Source: Limnanthes douglasii subsp. nivea (lineage: Eukaryota > Streptophyta > Magnoliopsida > Brassicales > Limnanthaceae). From it: a stretch of 64,000 nucleotides of DNA. Position 1 is the stretch's first letter, and the number at the start of each line of letters is the position of its first letter. The position numbers were made by a program, and so were the translations under genes. Below are positions 22,801 to 34,319 of the stretch, piece by piece. The stretch lies in assembly GCA_036936605.1 (NCBI GenBank), contig JAUPFV010000001.1, positions 169,718,643 through 169,782,642 on the forward strand, given 5' to 3'. Below the pieces are notes generated by a model. It was not told the DNA's origin. It made no database searches and was given only the letters and a program-made list of their open reading frames with translations.

Positions 22801-22864
22801 GGACACCTCATTAAAACCTCCTCGCGCCACCAGGGTAGGAAAGAGTATGCCTCCTAATATTTAC
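22801..22864 (-). other. 64-bp block conserved between Tat1 and Tat2, just after pol
   Basis: It differs from 34221-34284 at 3 of 64 positions, whereas the LTRs and most of the coding sequence of the two elements are much less alike. It starts about 38 bp after the pol stop. On the minus strand it contains GGTAGGAAAGAG complement text and the purine-rich GGAGGTTTTAATGAGG. It could be a cis-acting RNA element or a second priming tract. Confidence 0.75.
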
Positions 22865-22901
22865 ACTGGGGTATGAGAAGGTAAATATTTACAAGAGAGC
22901 A

Positions 22902-25900
22902 TTATTCAAAATACAACCTGAGATGTTCAATGTTCCATGAATGCTTTAAAACTCTGCCTTCCTTGTCCTGAAGTCTATACGTTCCTGGCTTGACTCTTTC
23001 ACATACCATATAAGGGCTTTCCCAGTTCGGAGCGAGCTTCCCAAACTGTGTTTCTTTAGTATGCAAAAAGACTTTTCTTAAGACTTTGTCTCCCAACTGG
23101 AAATATCTTCTTTTAACTTTGGATGTAAATCTACTTCGCATTAAACCATGATAGTGTGCTGTTCTTAAATATGCCTTGACCTTTTTTTCTTCAATCAAAT
23201 CCAACTCATTCCTAACTTTCATATCATTAATATGTTCGATATAGTTTTGGATCCTGAAGAATGGTAAAGTAGCTTCTATGGGTGTGATTTCATCCATCAC
23301 ATAAATGAGGGAAAAAGAGGATTCTTGTGTAGAAGTCGGGGTAGTAGTTCGGTAAGCCCACAATACATCTTGCAAATAAATTGGCCACTTTCCTACAGCT
23401 CCTCCCAGATTTGTTTTTAACCCTGACAAGATCGTTCGATTAGCAACTTCAAATTTCCTATTATCTTGAGGGTGGAAAGGAGAAGAAAAATAGTTTTGAA
23501 TTTTTTTAGAAGTGCAAAATATCTTTATGTCTTTATTATCAAATTGTGGCCCATTGTATGTAGTGATTCTCCAGGGAACTTCAAAGCGGAAACAGTTGTT
23601 AGATAGAAAATATTTTATGACCGCCTTATAAATGTTTCTAGCTAAGGGTACTGTTTCTATCTACTTAGACAAATAGTAAATTTTCATTTTTATTGTTCGA
23701 TACCCTCCGAATGCCATGAGAAGAGGCCCAACCAAATCCAAACCCTATCTATCAAAATGTATGGGTTCGGATATGGAATACATAGGAAAAACTGGCGTAT
23801 GGATTTCTTCCCCATATATCTGGTAAGACTCACACTTCTTGACTATATCTTTGGCATCTGCTATTATTGTTGGCCAGTAATACCCTGCTAATAAAAATCT
23901 TATGGTTAAACCCTTATAGCCGCGATGTGTTGATCCTTCTCCAACATGTAATTTGGATAAGACACTTTGGGATTCCTCAAAGCCTAAACAATGTAGGAGG
24001 GGCCTGCTGAAAGATTTTTTATAAATATTTTCCCTTAAAACCAGGAAACCAGATTGTTTTAGCTAAAATCTTATCCGGAGGTAAAACACCATCGGAAATA
24101 ACCGATGTATATCAAATATCCAATCTTTGGATGATAGACCAAATACACTCAAACTTTCTTCACACTCACCCTCTTTCTCTTGGATTGAAACTATGAAGAA
24201 GCCTTCTTGCATAAGAATCCAAAGGTAAGCTTCAGAATAAACTATGGAGGCCAAAGAATCCGCCATAGTAATCTCTGACCTAAGGACGTGGTCATACTCG
24301 ATACTTTTAAAACTTATGGAAACTTCGCTCAACACCTGGAGATACCTTATTAACTGATATTTTTTAGTTTCAGGTTTCCCTTGAGCTTGATTATATAAGT
24401 AACTTGGAGTCACTAACTAACCGAACCCTTTTTGCTCCACAGATCTGAGCAAGTCTCACTCTAGCGATGGCTGTTTCATATTCAGACTCATTTTAGATGC
24501 CCTGAAACCAAAACATATAGCCTGATATATAGTATCACTATAAAGGGAAGTTAAACAAATTCCAGCCCCATATCCCATAGTACTAGACCCACTGTCTGCT
24601 CGGGTTAACCACTCTTTCTTAGACTTGTTTTCTTGTTCTTTTTTATGAGGCCTTTCAGTATGAAATTCTACCAAGAAATCAGCTATAGCTTGAGCTTTGA
24701 TTGCAGTTCGAGGTGCAAAATTAATATCATAATCTCCAACCTGAACTGACCATTTAGTCATTCTTCGTGATATGTCAGCTTTTTGTAGAACATTCGTTAA
24801 TGGGAAAGACGTCCGAACCATAATCGAGTGTGGTTGAAAGTAAGACCTCATTTTTCTAGCTGCTATTACCAATGCTAAGGCCAGGTTCTCTAACTTTAAA
24901 TTCCTTTTTTCTGCTTCTAGTAAAATCTTGCTTACGTAATAAACCAGACGAGGATAGTTATCCACTTCTCTCACTAATAGCATAATCTGATACAACCAAA
25001 TATATAAAAAGCTTATCTCCTTGAATAGGTTTAAATAACATCTTAGGTGAAGGTAAATGCTTTCTGATCTCAAGAAAAGCTTGATCACACTGTGGAGACC
25101 AATTGAAATCTTTGGCATTCCTCAAAACATGAAAGAACTGAGTACCCTTGTTAGGCGACCTTGAAATAAACCTATTTAATGCAGCCAACCGTCCGGTTAA
25201 AATTCTTTAGCAGTCCGTAGAGGATCCATAGCCAACAGAGCATCTAGTTGATCCGGATCAGCCTGCATGCCTTTTTTCACTCACAACATATCCTAAAAAT
25301 TTTACAAGATCGGACTCCAAAAATGCACTTTTCTGGGTTTAATTTTAGGTTGATGGCTTCTAAATTAGAAAAAATCTATTGAAGATTGGATATATGTTCT
25401 TCCTATTCAAGGATTTTCACCATCATATCATCTATATACACTTCTATGTTTCTGTCAATCTGAGTTGCGAAAGTTTAATGCACCAATCGCTGATAAGTAG
25501 CACCATCATTTTCAATCCAAAAGGTATCACCTTATAAAAATGAAGTCCTATGTCTGTAATAAAGGTTGTGTAGTCTTGATCATTCAGATCTACTTGTATC
25601 TGATTGTACCCTTAAAAATGCATCCATGAAGGACAACAACTTGTTCCCAGAGGTAGAGTCCACTAAATGATCTATACGAGGAACAAGATAAGAATTTTTG
25701 GGGTATTCCTTATTAAGATCCGTGAAGTCAATACACATGCGCCACTTGCCATTCTTTTTCTTGACCAAAACAAGGTTTTCAGTCAATAATGGGTACCGTG
25801 ATTCTTTGATGTGGCCTATTTTGGTCAATCGATCAACTTCTTGTACAATCACATATGTTTTTTCTTTGGAAAAAGACCTTTTTCTTTGTATGACTGGTCC

Positions 25901-26725
25901 AGCATCAGTTCAGTCTGACAATTTATGAAAAATTACCTCATTGCACCATGGAAACACATGTAAATTATCCGACAAGAAAGAGAATAGTTTTTTCTTCAAA
26001 CTTATTGGCAAAAGGCAATGGACTTCAACTTATTCTATTGGAATTAAAACACTAGCAGCCTCCCGGGGATCATCAATTTCATTCTCATCGATGGAAGGAT
26101 CCAATGGCCGCTATTATTTGTCAACTTTGACTGCCTCCAAAGACTTCGAGGCAAAAACCGTCATATAGCACTCTCTAGCCACCATCTAAATGCTTTGGAC
26201 AACACCCACTTGTGAACCCACAACATACTTCAAGCACTGATGGATAATATAGGCTATAACATGCATTCTGAAGAGCTAAGATCTCCCAAAGATAGCATTG
26301 TAAGATGTTGGGAAGTCAACCACAACAAACAAGACCTTCACCATTTTCTTAAAGGGTCCTTTACGCAATAATACTTCCTCCTCAAATTATCCAATTACAT
26401 TTTCCGAACTCCCAGTAAATCCCACAATAGTTCTGTTCGAACGTTGAATAACCGAGGGATTTTTCATATATTTATAAGTATTTAAAAACAATATATTTGT
26501 CGAACTTCATGTGTCAATCAAGATTCGACGTACATCATTTGCCTCTATTGATGCCCCTATCACCACAACATCTTCGTGAGTCCCCGCAATATCTCTTAGG
26601 TCATCCTCATCAAAAACTATGAAAGTAGCTGGAGTTTGGTATAGTAGTGTGGACATCATTCGATCCAACTGAGTAGCCAAGCTGTTGAAATGCCTTTTTC
26701 TTGAAAAACTCGAAAGAGCTATCAC
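22902..26725 (-). pseudogene. Tat1 pol relic: protease, RT, RNase H, second RNase H, integrase
   Basis: Minus-strand order: protease end (26507-26725; FDEDDLRDIAG, GASIEANDVRRILIDT, with the next Gly codon a stop), RT (25580-25852, KWRMCIDFTDLN; YIDDMMVK at about 25420-25440), RT/RNase H connection and first RNase H (24600-25188; KLENLALALVIAARKMR), archaeal-type second RNase H (TRADSGSSTMGYGAG, through 24063), and integrase to the stop at 22902. In the integrase core the second catalytic Asp is Tyr (TTYNGPQFD) and the first lies in broken text. There are many stops and shifts. It should process and integrate the element if intact; here it is dead. Confidence 0.87.
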
Positions 26726-28491
26726 CGTATCTCCCCCAAATATTGTTAATGATTCAAAATATTTATCTGATCATAAACAATGGAAGTCTTGTCCCCTCTC
26801 ACCCTTACATGATTCTGATCTGGATCCGGATCAAGTTACTTAGAATCCACATCAAACCTTTCAACAATCACCATGGTATCCTCTTGTCTGGATGTTCCAG
26901 GGGCTACCGAAGGAGTTGTTCGGGGAGCATTGGTGTTAGATTGTATATTAGATAGCCTGCTTCACCCTTATTTTTTAACATAAACACCTAATTCACCTCT
27001 TTCAATAACATTTAACACCTCTTGTTTCAAGGCTATGCAATCATGGGTATCATATCCCACATCGTTGTGATATTTGTATAAACAAGTACTTTGGGTCTCT
27101 CTAGGAGATTTCAGTGCGACCGACCTTCTAAAGTGTACATCATTTTTAGTTTTATGATATCATAGCCGCACTTTCCCTCAATTCAGCAAACCATTCAGGT
27201 TAAACCGAATACCGTTCTTTACTTCTAACCTGTTGGTTTTGGTTGGATTGATTATGCCTGGGCCGATGAGACCCCTGTCTAGTTTCCTGTGATCTGTAAC
27301 CAGACTGGGTTGTTGTTTGAGGTGTTTATGCTATGGTAGTGTATATGTTCTAGTGAGGCACTCTATATTTCTTAGTCTCCTCAACATTAATCTGTTTCCT
27401 GACTTGATTCAACAGGCCCCCAAAGTCATAGCTTTCTTCCGGGTCACAAAATCTGCCAAATTACCCGGGATCAAACCCTGTCTCAGAGAGGAAATTGCAA
27501 CTTTTCCAAAACAGTCAATGAACCCATTCTTCGTATATACAAACTTACTAATGTATTCTTTCAATGACTCATTCGGTTCTTGGGCGCAATGGATAATTGT
27601 GTCACCATTTCCTTTAAGCTCATTGCTTCCAACAAATTGTCTTCAGAACGCAACCCATAATATATCAAAATTCTTTATCGAACCTTGAGGAACACTATTG
27701 TACCATTTGAGGGCACTTCCCTTAATAAGTCTGTGAGAATGACCTACATAGTAACTTGTCATCGTCATCAAAGTTCATCACAAAATTCTTAAATTGTTTG
27801 AGATGATTGTCCAGATCTTTACTTCCATCATACTTTTCCATCTTAGAACTATCAAAACTTTTGAAAGATGTCCGGAGAGTATTTTTATGACAATGGTGAT
27901 TGCCTCCAATTCTGACTACGACTAAACACGGTATCTTCATTAGGAGTAGCAAAAATACCTGGTTCAGATTGGAAGGCAAACAAATCGATCAATAAATGAT
28001 CAATATGTTGATCAACTGAACCCTTTATTTTTCCCCGATAATTTTTGAGCCTGCCATACTTATTCCTTTTTCTTGAATGCTTCTTGGTTAGCTTTAGTTT
28101 CTTCTTCAACTGACATTTATCAATATTGGATGAGACTGATTCCTCAAGCTTCGAATCATTAGATGAAATACTAGAAGACTCCGACGTGAAACTCTCCATT
28201 CGTTTGGATCGATGCGTTTTCTTGGAGCTCAGATGAGTCTTTATGGATTGTTCATTTTCACCAAGATTATCAGTAGGGTGGAGCGCTAACGCACCAGACT
28301 TTTCTTCAATTCCTTTTTTAGCTTGTTTCTGGGACCTTAAAACCTTAATTTCAGCCCTTAGTTGATCATGTTCTTCTTGAATGAATTGTTTTTATTGCCA
28401 TTATAATTGACATGAGACACAGAAGTATGCTCATTATTTTTTTCACCCCATCCACCTCTGTAGGTGGAGCATTTTGTACATTCAGATTCAT
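26726..28491 (-). pseudogene. Tat1 gag relic
   Basis: The start is the ATG complementary to 28489-28491 (MNLNVQNAPP), matching the gag start of Tat2. A Lys- and Ser-rich linker (27885-28199) leads to the conserved piece PGIFATPNEDTVFSR and the capsid-like Retrotrans_gag region (27722-27979; MEKYDGSKDLDNHLKQFK). The nucleocapsid knuckle near 27040-27090 has decayed: Tat2 reads CQYHNYTGHTTDDC, here a C-X4-H spacing and Tyr for the second His are seen. Several frameshifts. Confidence 0.8.
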
Positions 28492-28543
28492 CCGAACTGG
28501 TTCATTTACTGGTTTTTAATAATGATATTCAGGCACCTCACGC

Positions 28544-28562
28544 TCCCACTGTGGTGGCCAAT
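28544..28562 (-). promoter_or_regulatory. Tat1 primer binding site
   Basis: Directly inside the 5' LTR the minus strand reads TTGGCCACCACAGTGGGAG. Tat2 reads TTGGCGACCACACTGGGAG in the same place. The TGGCGAC start resembles tRNA-Arg type PBSs described for Tat/Ogre elements; the exact tRNA is not verified. Confidence 0.6.
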
Positions 28563-28563
28563 T

Positions 28564-28924
28564 GGGTATGGGTAATTTATGGTAGGTGGTATTTTATGGA
28601 GTTTGTAAGTTGAATATAAATTTATTAGTAGAGAGTAGTGAGATAAGAAAGGTGTATGCTTGTATTTAATGTTTTTGGAAAAATTCTAACCCATTAAATG
28701 AAGTTGGTTGGGCTATTTATAGTAATTCTGTGACCTATAGGCTTCATGGGTCGGATCCTAGATCCGGTTTAATCTTTAAAACCCAAACCTTAAATAATGT
28801 TAGCACACAACTGAGTCACACATTGACTGGTCGGACTGTTCTTGATTTGCGTGGTCTAAGATATACCCGAACTGCCCCTCTAGGTTACACAACAATGTCC
28901 TTCCAAAAATATTCGATCCTATCA
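28564..28924 (-). repeat. Tat1 5' LTR
   Basis: About 361 bp, aligned with 18776-19137. On the minus strand it begins TGATAGGATC. A TATA box for gag-pol transcription is present as TATAAATA on the minus strand (28714-28721). Confidence 0.92.
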
Positions 28925-30160
28925 GATCTCTCCATAAATATCCAGCCAGTAAGGGTTATGATGTTTTAAGGTAGTTAAGGCCTATTTTTCTACCAAATAA
29001 GTACTAGCTATGCTACTGCATCTCCTACCATCAATATTGACGTTGCAAACCTTATTTTTTACAAAACATCTAGTAGTAACGAGTTATCTTTTTTATTATC
29101 TTCTTTCATCTTAACTTGTTCACTAAGGTCTCTTCTTGTTACCAACAAATCTTCTATCACAAACTTTTTATTCTTTTTTAATTCCCTCAAAAAATAGTAT
29201 TGTATCATTATCATTATCATCTCTTCTTCCTCATTTGACTCAATATCTCCTTGGGGGTTTATAACCATCACCATTTTATTCACACATGAGTTGGATATGT
29301 ATCATTGCCCCTTACATTAAAAATATTTATGTCACTATTTTTAGAAGTAGAATACTCACTTTTACCAAAGGTATTGGTGGTCATTGGATTGAGTTTTTGT
29401 TTTATAGCCTTCAAATACCTGCTTTAATTGTAGTTGCTCTTCTCATTTTGGATTTGTCTTCCATGAACTACTAGTAGCCATAGACTAACCTCTCCTATTC
29501 AATATCTTTTAGTTTAATTGCTCATCCTCCTTGATAGCGTGATATACTATATACGTCAGCTCAACATAATGTTGCATCTCAATTATATCTACAGTGGCAC
29601 GATTTAAACCATACAAGAAATCTAACCATTGTAGTTTCCATATCTTCTTCAATATCAGCGTGAATCATAACTACCTTCATTTATTTTTTATACTCAGACT
29701 TGGTTTAACCTTTGCATTTTTATACAATTATCTATAATAATGGTGTTGTGACAATCAAACACCATATCCATTTTTGCCACTCCAAATATGCTTTATGGTC
29801 ATTTTTACCTTGAAATGAAGGGATTTTAACCTTTACGTTTCCTAAATTATTATCCATCATATGTCTACCAATCTTATCTCCTCGATTCTGATATACATGC
29901 CCAAATCCTTCATGGAATAAATTTGGTTTATTAAACTCCACTAAGTCCACCTCTTCTTCAACATTTTTCCTCAGAATACGCCCACATTGCTACCTATTAG
30001 GGACATCATGTTGTTGTCTCCTAGGATTTCCCGTTTTTTACCATGTCCAATGTCTCGTGCAACTGGACCATTTCATCCCTCAATATACGCCTCATTTCTT
30101 CTGAATAATATATGAATTAAAAGGTTTAGACCCACACGTTGTTGAAAAACTTCATTCTCG
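28925..30160 (-). pseudogene. Chromovirus gag and protease start relic
   Basis: Read from right to left: a gag start near 30155, DDNLG-type text and the signature NVKVKIPSFQGKND with AYLEWQKW (29732-29950), a degraded middle, then DIESNEEEE, LLVTRRDLSEQ (29059-29283) and protease-linker text near 28960-29040. It stops at Tat1 and continues on the other side at 18775 with VTKQVLEVLSIGKYK. The two pieces are adjacent parts of one chromovirus polyprotein. Broken frames. Confidence 0.82.
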
Positions 30161-30778
30161 ACTCCTTCGTTTCCGACTTCTTTTTTATGGTTAGACTTGT
30201 TCAAAATATGCAAAACAATGTTAGCAATCTCATAAAAACTCCACCATATTTTATTCTAGAATTGATACCCTCACCGTCTTGTTTTTTATCTAATGGATTT
30301 TATCCTCTTATATTCTCACCAACTTTTGCCTTTTTCCACTATTTGTGTTTTCTTTGGGTCTTAATTTTGAACTTCAGGAAAAAAATCTAAAAAAATCTAT
30401 TAAAAATTCAAAACAAGAGATATCAAACTCATAAAAGTAATTCAAATCAAAATAAATAAAGTAATCAAACTCAAAAGTTGAGAAATAATAATGTAAGTAA
30501 TTTTTTTTTGCTCTAGAGTTTTAGTTGAACTTCACAAAACTAATATGCACAACAAGCTATTTGTTTGATAAACTATCACGATATTGAGAAAGATGAGAAG
30601 TAAGATCGAAATAAATAAATTTTATGGTAGGAATGCTTTGATTTTTTATTATTAGTTATGGTAGGAATGGTCTTTCTAGAAAGAATAAATTTTACGGTAG
30701 GAGTGTTTTTTTTAACATAAAAAGAAGTAATACATAAGATAATCAGACGTGCATTAGAACCGAAGCTTTGATATAAAA
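30161..30778 (-). other. Chromovirus untranslated leader with decayed PBS
   Basis: AT-rich, no gene. Next to the LTR edge the minus strand reads TTTTATATCAAAGCTTCGG, close to the TGGTATCAAAGC start of an initiator-Met tRNA PBS. A short repeat GGTAGGAATG/GGTAGGAGTG occurs three times between 30620 and 30710. Confidence 0.55.
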
Positions 30779-31098
30779 TGATATGAACGCCACCAACAAC
30801 TATAGTGGAACCTGATAACTAGATTGATTTTGGAACCCTAAGAATGTACCAAAAATGCTTGTTTGACCCTTGACCCTTCACCTATGAATATTGAAACCAT
30901 GACTACGAGTTTGATTGTTTGAACAACATAATAATATCTTGATAAGTTTAATAGTTCTTTTAAGAGAAAAAGGACACACTCATAATAATATGATATTTAT
31001 GAAATCAAAATTGTGTTTATAAAGCTTGAGAAAGTATATTTATGCTTGGAAAAATTTCAAAGAGAAAAGTCGAAATAGGAATTAAAGATAAACATTAA
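30779..31098 (-). repeat. Chromovirus 5' LTR, part next to gag (split by Tat2)
   Basis: Aligns with 11827-12140 of the 3' LTR (for example GACACACTCATAATAATATG against ATACACTCACAATAATATG). It breaks at 31098 with the 5-bp ATTAA TSD of Tat2 (31094-31098) and resumes at 40290. Confidence 0.85.
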
Positions 31099-31457
31099 TG
31101 GTGAGGTTTATTTTTGCCTGAGGGTAAGTTTGTAATTTTTGTTTGGAGTTTTGTGGAAGTTTGTAAGTATTTAATGTTTAAGTAGTGAGTAGAGGGAGAA
31201 TTAAGCAGTCTGGTTGTATTTAATTTTCATTACCCTCATTTAATGTTGGTGGTTGGGTATTTATACCCTTACATCTGGGCCTTATGGGCTTTCGGGTCAT
31301 GTTTAATGGACCCGGGTCAAGAAGTGTTTAGGTATTAAGTAATTTAGTTCTTGTTCGAACAGTCCATTGGGTGAGGTGTTCGAACTGCCCTGTCCGGTTA
31401 GGTAGTCTTTGTCCAAACTATCTCTGTCCGTAGTGGTAACAGAATCCGGACTCATCA
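31099..31457 (-). repeat. Tat2 3' LTR
   Basis: 359 bp. It is followed inside by GTAGCCCCTTTTTT, i.e. AAAAAAGGGGC on the minus strand, the polypurine tract. A minus-strand TATA box (TATAAATA) is at 31258-31265. Confidence 0.96.
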
Positions 31458-31800
31458 GTAGCCCCTTTTTTAGGTGTTTGTTCAAAAACCTTTGTCAAAA
31501 CCTGAAAAACAGTCCGTTGTCAGTGATAGTTTCATCCGGACAGGTCTTTCGAATTGTGTTGTGGTTTTATCCGGACTGAAAAAAACTCTTTGAATCTAAA
31601 CGGTTTTTTGCCAAAGTTCATGGGACACGTGTCTCTCTTTGGTTCGTTATTTTAGCCGTTTTTTTTTCACCTTGAATTTCGCACCCACCTTCTCTAAAAA
31701 GCAACCTCTTCATTAATAAAGGTGACATCAGCGCCGTCTTTTAATCATTGCAAATCCTTTCGAATTCTCCTAGGAATCAAAACTTCTTTTTGGGGTTTAC

Positions 31801-31810
31801 TATAAATTAA
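31801..31810 (+). promoter_or_regulatory. Candidate TATA box of Tat2 antisense gene
   Basis: TATAAATTAA lies about 100 bp before the ORF, in the same relative position as TATTTAAA in Tat1. Between box and ORF both elements have a CT/GA-rich leader. Confidence 0.5.
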
Positions 31811-31905
31811 AACACTTTTGTACTGTTTTACTATCTCTTTCATTTTCACTTTGCAAATTTTCAGAGCTTTCTCTCTCAAACACAAGTTCTTTACTTTGGT
31901 TGTTT

Positions 31906-33823
31906 AGGTTCACGTCTAGGAATGCTTTAATCAGAGGCGGGTGGCTCAATCTATCTGAACTAGAAAAATCACAAAAAGTTGAAAGGGAAAAGCGCATCGC
32001 AGTAGGCTTACCTACTTCCCCCATCGACAAACCAGCAACCTCAACCACAAAGCCTGACCAGGGTTCATCCTTTACAAAAAGTGTCAGACCGAAGAGATTG
32101 TTCCAAACCAGCCTTTCCCCTATTATCTCAGGTTCATCGGTTCAAGAGTCAGAACCCACTGTTGAACCAAGTTTAACAGTTACTAGTTTTAAAAAACCTT
32201 CCCCATTCTTAGACATGGGGTCAGATGCTGATACTTCTCCCAACAAACTAGTTGATCGAAGAAAAGGCCTGCTGGTCAAAGGGCAGGCTTCCAAAGGCAC
32301 CCCTTCGAAATCAGGTGCCAAAGATAGCAGTACAGGGTCATAAGCACCCATAAAAGCACCCAAGGACAGGCTGTCCGGTCCGGAGGCTACTGGCTCAAGC
32401 CCCCGAAAAGAAACCTCCACATCAGAGCCCCAGCTGGAGGCTGGAGTGCAGGAGAGCGATGAAGCTCATCAGTCCGGTGGTCAGACTGAAACAACTCCAA
32501 ACTCCCCCCTCATCAAGATAACTGAAAACCCTTCCTCAATAATGGAGGAAATAATGGAGGACTCTATCGAAGAGGCTCCATTCGTGTCCGAACCTTCCGG
32601 ACAGACTAGTGGTGCTGTTGCTGCCCAGAAGGATAAAGGCAAGGAGAAGCTATGCTTAAGGCATCCGGATCTGCCGGAGTGCCTCGAAGGAAAAGTGGGA
32701 CCTTGTTTCCACAAGGTAAACGTCAAATACCTTCTTGCTTTACAAAAAATCAACTATGCCTTCATCCACACAGCTGAGTTGGGCCGGATGCGTACGAAGT
32801 GGGGAATTCTGGAGAACGTGAAGATAAGAATCCCCATAGACCCCGAAACCCCAATGGACTGCAAACTCAATGAAATAGTCATCTTCACTGAGCTTTTTAA
32901 CTGGGGTCTAAGGCTTCCCTTAGATCCGGAGATAGTTAGGTACTTCCACCTCATCAAGATTTGCCCTAGTCAACTAAGCCCCAATGCCTGGTACACACTT
33001 ATGGCCTGCATTATGGCCTCCAGGCTCTCCGAGATTCCTCTACCAATGGAGGAGTTTGCAGCTGTGGCCAGTCTCTACAGAAACCACCACATTCCCTTCT
33101 ATCACTTCAACATGGGTGATAATTATAAAGTAGTGGATGATCTGCTTGAGTCGGAGAGAAATTGGAGGACTTAATTTATGTTCGTAAGTGGTGCTTGGGA
33201 GAACGGGAGGAAAATCAAAGCCAGAGTCAATCCAAGTCTCCTCACCAGCAGATGAAGGAGTGATCGTAAGGATCCTACTTTATATTCTTATTTCTACAAA
33301 GGTTACTACTCTAGAAAACACTATCAAAGAGCTCCGGGAGAAGTTGTCCGGATTAGAGAAAGATCTCACCTCTTCAAAAGAGGAGGCAAATGCCAAGGAT
33401 CAAGTCATCCACAACTTGAAAAATGACAAGATTGTGCTCGAGAACATAGTGTCCAAGGCTACAGAGGAGAAAGCTAATTTGCTAAGGGAGCAGGAGGCCA
33501 AAATTCAGGCCAAGATCGATTTTTATGCCAACAACGTAATAGATACTCAAGAGAAAATGTATACCAAAGTGAAGTCGGACATGGTCGTGCTCTTTCATGA
33601 GAAGTTCCCGAAGAGGAACCTGGGAGATTTGTGGCTTCATGTAGAGTATGAAGACCTTCCCTTCCATACCATGGCTGATGGAGACTTGCATGATTATTCC
33701 AATGCTTCCTCCTCTGACGAAGAAGAAAACACCGGGGAGGGCCCTCACGAAGAGAAAGACGATCCCAAGAAGAAGAAGAAGAAGACAAGTGAGGCTGAGC
33801 CATCTTCAAAGGCTCAGTCTTAA
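31906..33823 (+). pseudogene. Tat2 antisense gene: PF04195-like domain and coiled coil, start lost, internally deleted
   Basis: Homologous to the Tat1 antisense gene: NALIRGGWLNLSELEKS, then CLEGKVGPCFHKVNVKYLLA, NWGLRLPLDPEIVRYFHLI, SPNAWYTLMACI, FMFVSGAWENG, then a long coiled coil (33300-33560; LENTIKELREKLSGLEKDL) and a tail with SSSDEEENTGEGP followed by a Lys run. The ATG of Tat1 aligns with AGG at 31906-31908, so the start is lost. In-frame TAA codons stand at 32341 and 33172; the second sits where Tat1 has Gln (CAA to TAA). The frame shifts near 33240, where about 0.8 kb present in Tat1 (including the intron) is missing. Even so, more than 600 codons stay recognisable. Function unknown. 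Confidence 0.83.
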
Positions 33824-33862
33824 ACTATGAATTATCTTTTCACTTTTCATGTTACCTGAACT

Positions 33863-33965
33863 AAAGTCCTTGGAAGGCCAAGGAATTTTTGTTATTGTGT
33901 CCGACATTTGACCGGATATATCTTTTATTTTGTTTGATAATTTAAAAGTTCTTGGAAGGTCAAGG
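33863..33965. repeat. Pair of short palindromes, Tat2
   Basis: AAAGTCCTTGGAAGGCCAAGG (33863 on) and AAAGTTCTTGGAAGGTCAAGG (33945 on), counterparts of 22359-22436 in Tat1. The spacing differs (about 57 against 82 bp) while the palindromes persist. Confidence 0.7.
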
Positions 33966-34220
33966 CACTTAGGTTATTTTAATGAATATCTTTGTTTTGC
34001 ACAATTCTTGTATTCTTCCATAGTTTGTTTTAATTTTGGTGGCTAGTGTTTAAATAGCCCTTAGTTATTCCATAAATATTCTAAAGTGAGAGTGTTTAAA
34101 CTTCTCCGATGACAAATGTTTAAGTAGTCATCTTCAATTCAATCTGGGTGGTGTGACAAAAAACAAAGTAAGAACAGTTCGAATTTTTTTTAAGAAGACA
34201 TCAAGTTTTATAAAAAGCCC

Positions 34221-34284
34221 GGACACCTCATTAAAACCTCCCCGCGCCACCAGGGTAGGAAAGAGTATGCCCCCAAATATTTAC
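34221..34284 (-). other. 64-bp block conserved between Tat2 and Tat1
   Basis: Counterpart of 22801-22864 with 61 of 64 identical positions. It begins 36 bp downstream of the integrase stop (minus strand). See the finding on this block. Confidence 0.75.
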
Positions 34285-34319
34285 ATGGATTTTTAAACAA
34301 GTAAATATTTACATTGTTC

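Larger units (their letters stand above)
18776..28924 (-). mobile_element. Ty3/gypsy Tat-type element 1 (Tat1) with antisense gene
   Basis: About 10.15 kb with LTRs of ~361 bp that are about 88% identical by hand count (about 44 differences). Minus-strand order: LTR, PBS, gag, protease, RT, RNase H, second RNase H, integrase, non-coding part, LTR. Between integrase and the 3' LTR a + strand gene with an intron runs against gag-pol. The flanks are AGTCT (18771-18775) and GATCT (28925-28929), each one base from AATCT, as expected of an old 5-bp TSD. It sits in the chromovirus protease region, whose text continues on both sides. The double RNase H and extra ORF are marks of the Tat lineage. All coding parts are broken. 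Confidence 0.92.
33824..34319. other. Tat2 region between antisense gene and pol
   Basis: Both genes end towards this region. It contains the two palindromes (33863-33965), AT-rich DNA and the 64-bp conserved block (34221-34284). No ORF. Confidence 0.7.

Noticed and set aside
32142..32957. Minus-strand ORFs opposite the Tat2 antisense gene
   Set aside because: They are shadows. The + strand frame has a homologue in Tat1 and conserved motifs; the minus-strand frames do not.
33245..33305. A second intron in the Tat2 antisense gene (GTAAGGATCC ... CTACAAAG)
   Set aside because: It would be only about 36 bp, too short for a plant intron. A deletion relative to Tat1 explains the frame change better.
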